From: an uncultured Pseudomonadota bacterium | GTDB lineage: Bacteria; Pseudomonadota; Gammaproteobacteria; Methylococcales; Methylomonadaceae | Length of the DNA stretch: 6,927 bases | Direction: 5' to 3' | Assembly: GCA_903931355.1 (NCBI GenBank) | Contig: CAIZCB010000108.1 | Location: 1-6,927 of the forward strand | Translations under genes and position numbers: made by a program | Part shown: piece by piece, positions 1-6,927 of the stretch | Numbering within the stretch: the first letter of the stretch is position 1 | How the letters are laid out: each line of letters begins with the position of its first letter | Notes under the pieces: generated by a model | Seen by the model: the letters and a program-made list of their open reading frames with translations, nothing else | Told to the model about the DNA's origin: nothing | Database searches by the model: none

Positions 1-911
1 GCTGGCCAGAATAAGGCGTGGAAATAAATAATATCTTTACCGATAAAGTGATACAGCTCGGTGTTGCTATCTTTTTGCCAAAACTCGTCAAACGCCAAGC
101 CTTGTTTATCGCAGAGGGCTTTGAAACTGGCCATGTAGCCGATTGGCGCGTCTAGCCAAACGTAAAAATATTTGCCCGGTGCATCAGGAATTTCAAAACC
201 AAAATAAGGTGCGTCGCGGGAAATATCCCAGTCTTGCAAGCCGTTTTCTAACCATTCCGCCATTTTGTTGCTAACTTCAGGCTGTAAATGACCAGCTTTG
301 GTCCAATCGTCCAGCATTTCGGCGAAGTGGCCGAGATTGAAAAAGTAATGTACCGAGTCTTTTTCGATGGGTTTTTCACCGGAAATGGCAGAGACAGCAT
401 TTTTCAATTCCATTGGTGAATAAGTCGCGCCGCAAGCTTCGCAGTTATCGCCGTACTGGTCGGTCGCGCCGCATTTTGGGCAATCGCCTTTGATAAAGCG
501 ATCTGGCAAAAACATATTTTTGACCGGATCGTAAGCTTGGGTGATGCTGCGGCTGCTGATGTGGCCGCTGTCGCGTAAGCTTTTATAAATCTCGCTGGAG
601 AGGGTTTTGTTCTCTTCGGAATGGGTGCTGTGATAATGATCGAAAGCTACGCCAAATTCGTTAAAGTCGGCACGATGCTGTTGCTCTACGCCAGCGATTA
701 ATTGTTCTGGCGTAATGCCTTCGCGGTCAGCGCGTAGCATGATTGGGGTGCCGTGGGTGTCATCAGCGCAGACGTAATAGCATTGATGTCCGCGCATTTT
801 CTGAAACCGAACCCAGATGTCGGTTTGGATGTATTCAACAAGATGGCCTAGGTGAATCGGGCCATTAGCGTAGGGTAGGGCGCTGGTAACAAGGATTTTT
901 CTATCAGACAT
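1..911 (-). CDS. metG: Methionyl-tRNA synthetase, N-terminal part (cut by window edge)
   Basis: This cytoplasmic class I aminoacyl-tRNA synthetase charges tRNA-Met and initiator tRNA with methionine using ATP. Translation from the ATG at 911-909 gives 303 full codons with no stop before the left edge. The N-terminus carries the Rossmann-fold opening [17 protein letters not shown], whose HLGH (residues 20-23) is the class I HIGH motif. The connective domain has a zinc knuckle with Cys144, Cys147, Cys157 and Cys160 (CPKC...CEAC), as in the E. coli-type enzyme. The visible end, [16 protein letters not shown], is the conserved core segment before the KMSKS loop, which lies outside the window. The full protein would be expected at about 550-680 residues. 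There is no clear Shine-Dalgarno sequence before the ATG, but the start fits the family N-terminus. It lies 69 bases downstream of comM on the same strand, beyond a hairpin. Family assignment is secure; only completeness cannot be judged. Confidence 0.97.
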   Translation of the reverse strand, partial: MSDRKILVTSALPYANGPIHLGHLVEYIQTDIWVRFQKMRGHQCYYVCADDTHGTPIMLRADREGITPEQLIAGVEQQHRADFNEFGVAFDHYHSTHSEENKTLSSEIYKSLRDSGHISSRSITQAYDPVKNMFLPDRFIKGDCPKCGATDQYGDNCEACGATYSPMELKNAVSAISGEKPIEKDSVHYFFNLGHFAEMLDDWTKAGHLQPEVSNKMAEWLENGLQDWDISRDAPYFGFEIPDAPGKYFYVWLDAPIGYMASFKALCDKQGLAFDEFWQKDSNTELYHFIGKDIIYFHALFWP

Positions 912-939
912 GGTTTGATGCTTTGCTGTAACGAAAATA

Positions 940-967
940 GGGCGGGATTATGGCATAGAATCCGCCC
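940..967 (-). terminator. Hairpin after comM, probable weak intrinsic terminator
   Basis: The arms pair as GGGC plus GGATT with AATCC plus GCCC: nine base pairs with a single bulged G at 944 and a nine-base loop. On the minus strand the hairpin begins 13 bases after the comM stop codon and is followed by TATTTTCG, a short, imperfect U tract. It probably ends the marR-ubiK-comM message, perhaps incompletely, allowing some read-through into metG. Confidence 0.55.
947..955 (-). promoter_or_regulatory. Possible extended -10 promoter for metG
   Basis: On the minus strand this reads TGCCATAAT, an extended -10 element (TG, one base, then CATAAT with 5 of 6 consensus bases). No good -35 hexamer lies 16-18 bases upstream, which extended -10 promoters can tolerate. 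Transcription would begin about 30 bases before the metG start codon. The element sits in the loop and one arm of the hairpin at 940-967. This is inference from motif match only. Confidence 0.35.
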
Positions 968-980
968 CACAGTAGCTGCA

Positions 981-2498
981 TCAATTGCTTTTTACTGTCC
1001 TGTCGAGTTTTCGATAACTGATGGCTTCGCTTAAATGCTTGATTTCAATTTGCGGTGATCCGGCTAAATCAGCAATGGTTCGCGCGAGTTTTAAGATCCG
1101 GTGATAGGCGCGGTGGGATAAGCCAAATTTTTCTAAGGCTTGTTCTAATAACTGGTGGCCTTGGTCGCTCAACTGGCAATGTTGTTTTACTTCAACGGCA
1201 GTTAAGGCTGAATTGGTTTTGCCGCAGCGATTAAAAGCAATTTCACGCGCCGCGATGACTCGATCTCTGATGGTTTCACTGCGTTCTTCGCCTTCTGTCG
1301 AACCTTTTCGTAACACATCTAAAGACACTCGTGGCACTTCAAGGTGCATGTCGATTCGGTCTAACAAAGGGCCGGAAATTTTATTCCGGTAGCGCAATAT
1401 TTGGTCGGTTGTGCAGCGGCAACGGCCTGAAGCATCGCCTAAATAACCGCAAGGGCAAGGGTTCATGGCGGCGATTAATTGGAATTTGGCCGGAAAGTCG
1501 GCTTGGCGATTGGCGCGGGAAATGGTGATGTGGCCAGTTTCTAGTGGCTCGCGTAAAACTTCTAATACTTTGCGGTCAAATTCCGGTAGTTCGTCTAAAA
1601 ATAAAGCACCGTTGTGAGATAGCGAAATTTCACCGGGTTTCGGATTGCTGCCGCCACCCACTAGAGCTGCTGCAGAAGCAGTGTGATGCGGCGCTCTGAA
1701 TGGCGGTTGTCGCCAGTGTTTAATTTCTAAGCCATGGTCGCTAATTGAGGCAATTGCTGCGGTTTCTTGGGCTTGTTGTTCGCTTAATTCCGGCAAAATC
1801 GTTGGTAATCGTGCGGCCAGCATTGATTTACCTGTGCCAGGAGGACCTAGCATCAGTAGATTGTGCGCGCCTGCTGCGGCAATTTCCATGGCTCGTTTGA
1901 CATGAAATTGACCGTGAACATCGGCAAAATCAATCGCATAGACACTGGGTTCAATGGTTTGGCGAGTGACTTGTGGATTAATTAATTGTTTGCCGGTGAG
2001 ATGAGCGCAGACTTCCAGCAAATGACTGGCAGGTAGTAATTGGGCATCGTTGATTAATGCGGCTTCTGCAGCTGAGGCTACAGGTAGAATTAGTTGCCTA
2101 TTGGCATTACGGCTATGAATGGCAACCGGCAAAGCGCCGGTGATCGGCCTGAGTTCACCGCCTAGCGATAATTCGCCTATGCATTCGTATTGATCAAGTG
2201 CGTTTTTCGGAATTTGGCTTGATGCGGCGAGTATGCCTAAAGCAATCGCTAAATCGAAACGGCCACCTTCTTTGGGCAAATCGGCTGGGGCGAGATTGAT
2301 GGTGATGCGTTGCATCGGGAATTCAAAGCGCGAATTGATAATTGCGCCACGAACGCGGTCTTTGCTTTCTTTAACCGCGGTTTCTGGTAAACCGACGATA
2401 TTCAGTGCTGGCAAGCCGTTGCTGACATGAACTTCCACGGTGACCAGTGGCGCATCAATGCCAGAACGACCTCGGCTGTAAACAACGGCCAGCGTCAT
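981..2498 (-). CDS. comM: ComM/YifB family AAA+ ATPase (Mg-chelatase-like)
   Basis: This is a hexameric AAA+ motor related to the magnesium chelatase ChlI subunit. In naturally competent bacteria ComM acts in the cytoplasm as a branch-migration helicase that extends integration of incoming single-stranded DNA during transformation. It is also widespread in bacteria not known to be competent. The predicted protein has 505 residues, the normal family length. Residues 1 to about 190 form the Lon-like/ChlI-like N-terminal domain (opening MTLAVVYSRGRSGIDAPLV). The ATPase core follows, with Walker A GPPGTGKS at 218-225 and Walker B ALFLDE at 298-303. A cysteine set CPCG...CRC (Cys348, 350, 360, 362) looks metal-binding. 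SGPLLDRID at 375-383 is the sensor/arginine region, and a Mg-chelatase C-terminal domain ends the protein. The reading frame stays open upstream to 2600, but the family N-terminus fixes the start at 2498, where GAG lies eight bases before the ATG. It starts 4 bases after the ubiK stop and is almost certainly cotranscribed with it. Confidence 0.95.
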   Translation of the reverse strand: MTLAVVYSRGRSGIDAPLVTVEVHVSNGLPALNIVGLPETAVKESKDRVRGAIINSRFEFPMQRITINLAPADLPKEGGRFDLAIALGILAASSQIPKNALDQYECIGELSLGGELRPITGALPVAIHSRNANRQLILPVASAAEAALINDAQLLPASHLLEVCAHLTGKQLINPQVTRQTIEPSVYAIDFADVHGQFHVKRAMEIAAAGAHNLLMLGPPGTGKSMLAARLPTILPELSEQQAQETAAIASISDHGLEIKHWRQPPFRAPHHTASAAALVGGGSNPKPGEISLSHNGALFLDELPEFDRKVLEVLREPLETGHITISRANRQADFPAKFQLIAAMNPCPCGYLGDASGRCRCTTDQILRYRNKISGPLLDRIDMHLEVPRVSLDVLRKGSTEGEERSETIRDRVIAAREIAFNRCGKTNSALTAVEVKQHCQLSDQGHQLLEQALEKFGLSHRAYHRILKLARTIADLAGSPQIEIKHLSEAISYRKLDRTVKSN

Positions 2499-2502
2499 AC
2501 GC

Positions 2503-2754
2503 TTACTCGGCGGTAAAGCGTTTTTCGATTTCAGCAATCCGTTGCTCAAGTTCTTCCAAGCGTTGACGGGTTTTAGCCAATACCGCTTTTTGTACTTCAA
2601 ATTCTTCGCGGCTGACTAAATCGAGTTTAGACAATGCGCTTTGTAGCAAGGCATGGATGTGTTTTTCAGTTTCTTCTTTGAATTGGCTGAAGCCTGGAGG
2701 AATAGCGCCTGCAAGGCGGTCGGCAATGCTGTCTATCGATTTTGGGTCAAACAT
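2503..2754 (-). CDS. ubiK: Ubiquinone biosynthesis accessory factor UbiK (YqiC/BMFP family)
   Basis: UbiK is a small protein that, with UbiJ, supports the soluble Ubi complex carrying out the ring hydroxylation and methylation steps of aerobic ubiquinone synthesis in Proteobacteria. The 83-residue product begins MFDPKSIDSIADRLAGAIPPG, the characteristic amphipathic N-terminal region. It ends in a long charged helix, EEFEVQKAVLAKTRQRLEEL and onward (about residues 48-80), whose heptad pattern predicts the trimeric coiled coil of this family. The frame is open further upstream, but an AAGAG ribosome-binding site (2767-2763) eight bases before the ATG at 2754, together with the family N-terminus, decides the start. 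It begins 5 bases after the MarR-type gene and ends 4 bases before comM. Adjacency of ubiK and comM on one strand is, to my knowledge, seen in other gammaproteobacteria. Identity is strong; function is by family. Confidence 0.92.
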   Translation of the reverse strand: MFDPKSIDSIADRLAGAIPPGFSQFKEETEKHIHALLQSALSKLDLVSREEFEVQKAVLAKTRQRLEELEQRIAEIEKRFTAE

Positions 2755-2759
2755 GATGA

Positions 2760-3344
2760 TTACTCTTGGTCTATGAATGAATTGGGGATTGGAAAATGAT
2801 CGCGGCATATTTTATCAGTATCTTCGCGATCCAATGGTTGTTCGGTTAAACCACATTGGTAATGATTTTCTGCCACTGAAAAGTAACGGCAAGAGCGGCA
2901 AGAACCAAAGCTTTTGGTTTGATTAACTTTTTGCAATACGCCAAGCGTGGATTGCAGTGCTTGGCCTATGGTATCAAATTCTTGGCGACTAACTTTGCTT
3001 TCGGCTTGTTTAAAAATATCCAGAGGCTTTAGCTCATCAATCAGTGCGCGGCCTGCGTCGGTTAAGCTTAAGTGTATTACTCGTCCATCTTCGCTATCTG
3101 CGGTTTTTTGCAGATAGTTTTTACGCTCCAGAATTTGCAGGGTTTGTGAAACAGTGCCTTTGGTTAAGCCTAAATATTCGGCAACGGCGGCATGGGTGTT
3201 ACTGTATTTATTGCATTTTGCCAGATACTCAAGCACTTGGCCGTGAACCGGTTGTAAGCCGATGGTGGCGTATTTTCTGCGTTCTTCTGAACGTAATAAA
3301 GAACTGATGCGTTCGATCAGTTTAAAGGTTTCTATTTCCTGCAT
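2760..3344 (-). CDS. MarR-family transcriptional regulator with C-terminal four-cysteine tail
   Basis: This is a 194-residue DNA-binding regulator of unknown target. Residues 1 to about 140 form a MarR-type winged helix: a dimerisation helix at the N-terminus, the helix-turn-helix around 49-79 (HAAVAEYLGLTKGTVSQTLQ then ILERKNYL), and the wing around 83-99 with the classic D-x-R signature (EDGRVIHLSLTDAGR). Residues 140-194 are an extension not needed for a plain MarR fold, which is typically about 140-160 residues. It carries Cys149, Cys152, Cys164 and Cys180, plus His161 and His183, and looks like a zinc or iron-sulfur site. One further cysteine, Cys44, lies in the core. The gene leads a tight cluster with ubiK and comM (5-base gap to ubiK), so it probably regulates its own operon. 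There is no Shine-Dalgarno sequence before the ATG, which is the only methionine in the protein, and a promoter-like element sits right against it. Ligand, metal and target are not known from the sequence. Confidence 0.88.
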   Translation of the reverse strand: MQEIETFKLIERISSLLRSEERRKYATIGLQPVHGQVLEYLAKCNKYSNTHAAVAEYLGLTKGTVSQTLQILERKNYLQKTADSEDGRVIHLSLTDAGRALIDELKPLDIFKQAESKVSRQEFDTIGQALQSTLGVLQKVNQTKSFGSCRSCRYFSVAENHYQCGLTEQPLDREDTDKICRDHFPIPNSFIDQE

Positions 3345-3350
3345 GAATGG

Positions 3351-3377
3351 ATTCTAGCATAGGCTTGGGAGCTGCAA
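3351..3377 (-). promoter_or_regulatory. Probable promoter of the marR-ubiK-comM operon
   Basis: On the minus strand an extended -10, TGCTAGAAT (hexamer TAGAAT at 3356-3351, 5 of 6 consensus bases), lies 15 bases from a weak -35-like TTGCAG (3377-3372). The -10 ends only six bases before the regulator's ATG, so transcription would start at or next to the start codon and leave no leader. The spacing is short, but the extended -10 would compensate. Motif inference only. Confidence 0.5.
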
Positions 3378-3404
3378 GGATTAAAGGCCTAAGGCTCGAA
3401 AACT

Positions 3405-3441
3405 AAAAACCCAGCGACAGACTAATCTGGGCTGGGTTTTT
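3405..3441 (-). terminator. Intrinsic terminator after thiC
   Basis: The arms AAAAACCCAGC (3405-3415) and GCTGGGTTTTT (3431-3441) pair perfectly over 11 bases. A second small stem, CAGA with TCTG, can form inside the 15-base loop. Read on the minus strand, the hairpin starts 20 bases after the thiC stop and ends in TTTTT followed by AGTTTTC, a good U tract. It separates thiC from the downstream regulator operon. The A-run on the other arm gives it a T-tract in both directions, but nothing on the plus strand needs it. Confidence 0.85.
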
Positions 3442-3461
3442 AAGCTTAAGCGCTAGGACGA

Positions 3462-5464
<2,003 letters not shown>

Positions 5465-5480
5465 TTTCAGGTAGGGCGCT

Positions 5481-5509
5481 AAGGTAATGGATAACGGCTT
5501 TAATTGCAA
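5481..5509 (-). promoter_or_regulatory. Probable sigma-70 promoter for thiC
   Basis: On the minus strand, TTGCAA (5509-5504) and TACCTT (5486-5481) are separated by exactly 17 bases. Transcription would start near 5474, about 10 bases before the first base pair of the riboswitch, which is the expected arrangement. The -10 matches only the key T, A and final T positions. Position is the best support. Confidence 0.5.
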
Positions 5510-5570
5510 GCTAAAAGCGGTGGCTTTAAAGGATAAAAAGCTTATAAAACAATGGGTTTTGTGTCTTTAG

Positions 5571-5596
5571 CTGTGACGAAATTGATTTCGTCACAG
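5571..5596 (-). terminator. Perfect inverted repeat after ispB, possible terminator or mRNA-end hairpin
   Basis: The arms CTGTGACGAAA and TTTCGTCACAG are perfect complements of 11 bases around a TTGA loop, making a strong 26-base hairpin. It begins 14 bases after the ispB stop codon, a typical terminator position. The minus-strand sequence that follows (CTAAAGACACAAAACC) has no U tract, so it is not a standard intrinsic terminator. It may protect the 3' end of the mRNA, act with Rho, or be a copy of a dispersed palindrome. Confidence 0.45.
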
Positions 5597-5609
5597 TTTG
5601 TGGATTTGC

Positions 5610-6614
5610 TTAGTGATCGCGTTGAACTGAAAATCTGGCCAGTTGCTCTAATGCGCGTTTGTAATCAGAGTCTGGTAAACAGCTGAGTGATGCGATGGCT
5701 TTAGCAGCAGCTTCGTCGGCGCATTTTTCAGTGTATTCAATCGCGTTAGTGGCTTTAACCACTTCGTAGACTTCATTGAATGAATCACGAGAGCCTTGGC
5801 GAATCGCGTTAATAACGATTTCAGCTTGTGCTGGTGTGCCGTGTTGAATAGCGTAAATCAAAGGCAGGGTAGGTTTGCCTTCGGCTAAATCATCGCCTAG
5901 GTTTTTGCCGAGTTCTTCGGTGCTGGCTTTGTAATCTAAAGCGTCATCTATCAGCTGAAACGCAACGCCTAGTTGTTGGCCGTAAATGGCTAAGGCTTCT
6001 TCGGTTTCTGCATTGCTGTCAGAAATGACTGCGGCTAGGCGAGTTGCTGCGCTGAATAGGATGGCGGTTTTGCGGGCAATTACTTCCAGATATTTTTCTT
6101 CGGTGGTTTCTGGATTGTTGCAGTTCAGTAATTGCAATACTTCGCCTTCGGCAATCGCGGTGGTGGTTTTGGATAAAATTTCCATCACCCGCATATTGTT
6201 AGTGCGAACCATCATTTCAAAGGCGCTGGAATATAAATAGTCGCCAACTAAAACACTGGCAGCGTTGCCCCAAACTGCGTTGGCTGATTCTTGGCCGCGG
6301 CGTAAAGCGGATTCATCGACAACGTCATCATGTAATAAGGTTGCTGTGTGAATGAACTCAATCACTGCAGCTAGAATTAAATGATTTTGATTGGCTTCAC
6401 CGAGTGCTTTGGCGGCAAGGAGTAGTAGTAATGGGCGTAATCTTTTTCCGCCGTTGCCAATAATGTAATGACCGATTTGATTGATAAGGACGACGTCAGA
6501 GCTTAATTCATTAAGAATTAGCTGATCCACTGCTTTAGTTTCAGCGCTGGTTAGGTTTTTGATGAAATCGAAATCAATCGTTACCGAAGCTGTTGTTGTG
6601 TCAATTGCTGTCAT
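5610..6614 (-). CDS. ispB: Octaprenyl diphosphate synthase IspB
   Basis: IspB is a trans-long-chain polyprenyl diphosphate synthase that adds isopentenyl units to farnesyl diphosphate, making the C40-type side chain of ubiquinone (and menaquinone where present). The 334-residue protein shows GGKRLRP at 55-61, the first aspartate-rich motif DDVVD at 96-100, a conserved KT at 182-183, the second aspartate-rich motif DDALD at 223-227 and GDDLAEGKPTLP at 240-251. Ala91, five residues before the first motif, is small, as expected for a long-chain product. The C-terminus VQRDH resembles the VQRDR of E. coli IspB as I recall it. Exact chain length cannot be read from the sequence. The N-terminus is about ten residues longer than the enterobacterial protein, but no other methionine is available nearby. 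There is no obvious Shine-Dalgarno sequence; the ATG is preceded by an A-rich stretch. The gene is divergent from the probable rpmH. Confidence 0.95.
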   Translation of the reverse strand: MTAIDTTTASVTIDFDFIKNLTSAETKAVDQLILNELSSDVVLINQIGHYIIGNGGKRLRPLLLLLAAKALGEANQNHLILAAVIEFIHTATLLHDDVVDESALRRGQESANAVWGNAASVLVGDYLYSSAFEMMVRTNNMRVMEILSKTTTAIAEGEVLQLLNCNNPETTEEKYLEVIARKTAILFSAATRLAAVISDSNAETEEALAIYGQQLGVAFQLIDDALDYKASTEELGKNLGDDLAEGKPTLPLIYAIQHGTPAQAEIVINAIRQGSRDSFNEVYEVVKATNAIEYTEKCADEAAAKAIASLSCLPDSDYKRALEQLARFSVQRDH

Positions 6615-6669
6615 GGTTATGTTTTTTTGAGTGTTCGGTAACGCTTACTAAAGGGTTAAATAACCGCCC

Positions 6670-6698
6670 ATGCTAATGAATATTATCGAATAGTTCAA
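6670..6698 (-). promoter_or_regulatory. Candidate sigma-70 promoter for ispB
   Basis: On the minus strand, TTGAAC (6698-6693) and TAGCAT (6675-6670) are 17 bases apart, each matching 4 of 6 consensus bases. The predicted leader is about 50 bases. The region is A+T-rich, so chance matches are likely. Confidence 0.4.
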
Positions 6699-6842
6699 TA
6701 GTAGTGCTCGTTCAATTAAGCAAGTTGCGGTTTTTACAACTAAAAATCGTGCGCTTTGATCTTCGTCAATAATCGACAATAGTTGAAAACTCACTTAGAA
6801 TGCGTGACCCGCTAGGCTTAGGCTTAGTTTTGGCGCTGTAAA

Positions 6843-6872
6843 TTGACAGGTTGCGGACACTTAACGTATTAT
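6843..6872 (+). promoter_or_regulatory. Strong sigma-70 promoter for probable rpmH
   Basis: A perfect -35 TTGACA (6843-6848) and a -10 TATTAT (6867-6872, 5 of 6) are separated by 18 bases. The start of transcription would be near 6879, giving a leader of about 33 bases to the ATG at 6912. Such a near-consensus promoter fits a ribosomal protein gene. Confidence 0.8.
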
Positions 6873-6911
6873 CCGCGGTCTTTTTTATCCGTTTTAACAA
6901 GGCAGTATCAA

Positions 6912-6927
6912 ATGAAAAGAACTTACC
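6912..6927 (+). CDS. rpmH: Probable 50S ribosomal protein L34, first five codons (cut by window edge)
   Basis: Only ATG AAA AGA ACT TAC is visible, reading MKRTY. L34 is a very small basic protein of the large ribosomal subunit, and its N-terminus is nearly invariant (MKRT followed by Y or F, then QPS), so the match is meaningful despite its length. AAGG (6899-6902), nine bases before the ATG, serves as the ribosome-binding site, and a near-consensus promoter precedes it. If correct, rnpA and yidC would be expected to follow. Another protein starting MKRTY cannot be excluded from five residues. Confidence 0.6.

Larger units (their letters stand above)
6615..6911. other. Divergent intergenic region between ispB and probable rpmH
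   Basis: These 297 bases hold no reading frame worth calling. They contain the two outward-facing promoters listed separately. Also visible are two copies of ATTGAAC (minus strand) with 17-base periodicity near 6695-6717, the first overlapping the ispB -35. A short tandem TAGGCT TAGGCT TAG lies at 6813-6827, just upstream of the rpmH -35. No DnaA box (TTATCCACA type) was found, so despite rpmH this does not look like the replication origin. Confidence 0.6.

Noticed and set aside
2499..2600. Upstream extension of the comM reading frame by 34 codons
   Set aside because: It overlaps the coding end of ubiK in another frame and does not match the ComM N-terminus, which begins at the ATG at 2498.
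2755..2808. Upstream extension of the ubiK frame by 18 codons
   Set aside because: It overlaps the end of the regulator gene, and a ribosome-binding site is placed correctly for the ATG at 2754.
5571..5596. CRP-like site because the repeat contains TGTGA and TCACA
   Set aside because: CRP half-sites are separated by 6 bases; here the separation is 14, and the position is downstream of a gene.
6813..6827. Tandem TAGGCT repeat upstream of the rpmH promoter
   Set aside because: Only two and a half copies of a six-base unit; too short to separate from chance.
6615..6911. Replication origin next to rpmH
   Set aside because: No DnaA boxes or AT-rich repeat array were found, and dnaA is not the neighbouring gene.

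Overview
The window reads as an ordinary gammaproteobacterial chromosome segment of moderate G+C. The clearest signs are an IspB-type octaprenyl diphosphate synthase very like the enterobacterial form, a UbiK-ComM gene pair, and a long-form ThiC under a TPP riboswitch. A free-living aerobe that makes ubiquinone fits well. A methanotroph-like gammaproteobacterium (Methylococcales) is a guess from protein style only. No insertion sequence, phage gene, CRISPR array, tRNA or rRNA was seen.

Layout: all complete genes are on the minus strand, so transcription runs from high to low coordinates. From the right edge, a strong plus-strand promoter drives the first codons (MKRTY) of what is probably rpmH (L34). 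Divergent from it is ispB (5610-6614), followed by a perfect 26-nt inverted repeat. Next comes the thiC transcription unit: promoter, TPP riboswitch (5377-5464), ribosome-binding site, thiC (3462-5330) and a good intrinsic terminator (3405-3441).

After that terminator lies a compact three-gene cluster: a MarR-type regulator with a C-terminal four-cysteine tail (2760-3344), ubiK (2503-2754) and comM (981-2498). The gaps are 5 and 4 bases, so it is very likely one operon. A hairpin at 940-967 closes it, and metG (1-911, cut by the left edge) follows with its own possible extended -10 promoter inside the hairpin.

How the genes relate: ispB makes the octaprenyl tail of ubiquinone, and ubiK encodes an assembly factor of the later ubiquinone hydroxylation steps. 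Two quinone genes therefore sit in the window, but in different transcription units. thiC makes the pyrimidine half of thiamine and is feedback-controlled by TPP. comM (DNA branch migration in transformation) and metG (tRNA charging) are unrelated housekeeping functions. The least ordinary item is the MarR regulator: it has an apparent metal- or redox-binding tail, heads the ubiK-comM operon, and may be translated from a leaderless mRNA. I found no convincing new multi-gene system.
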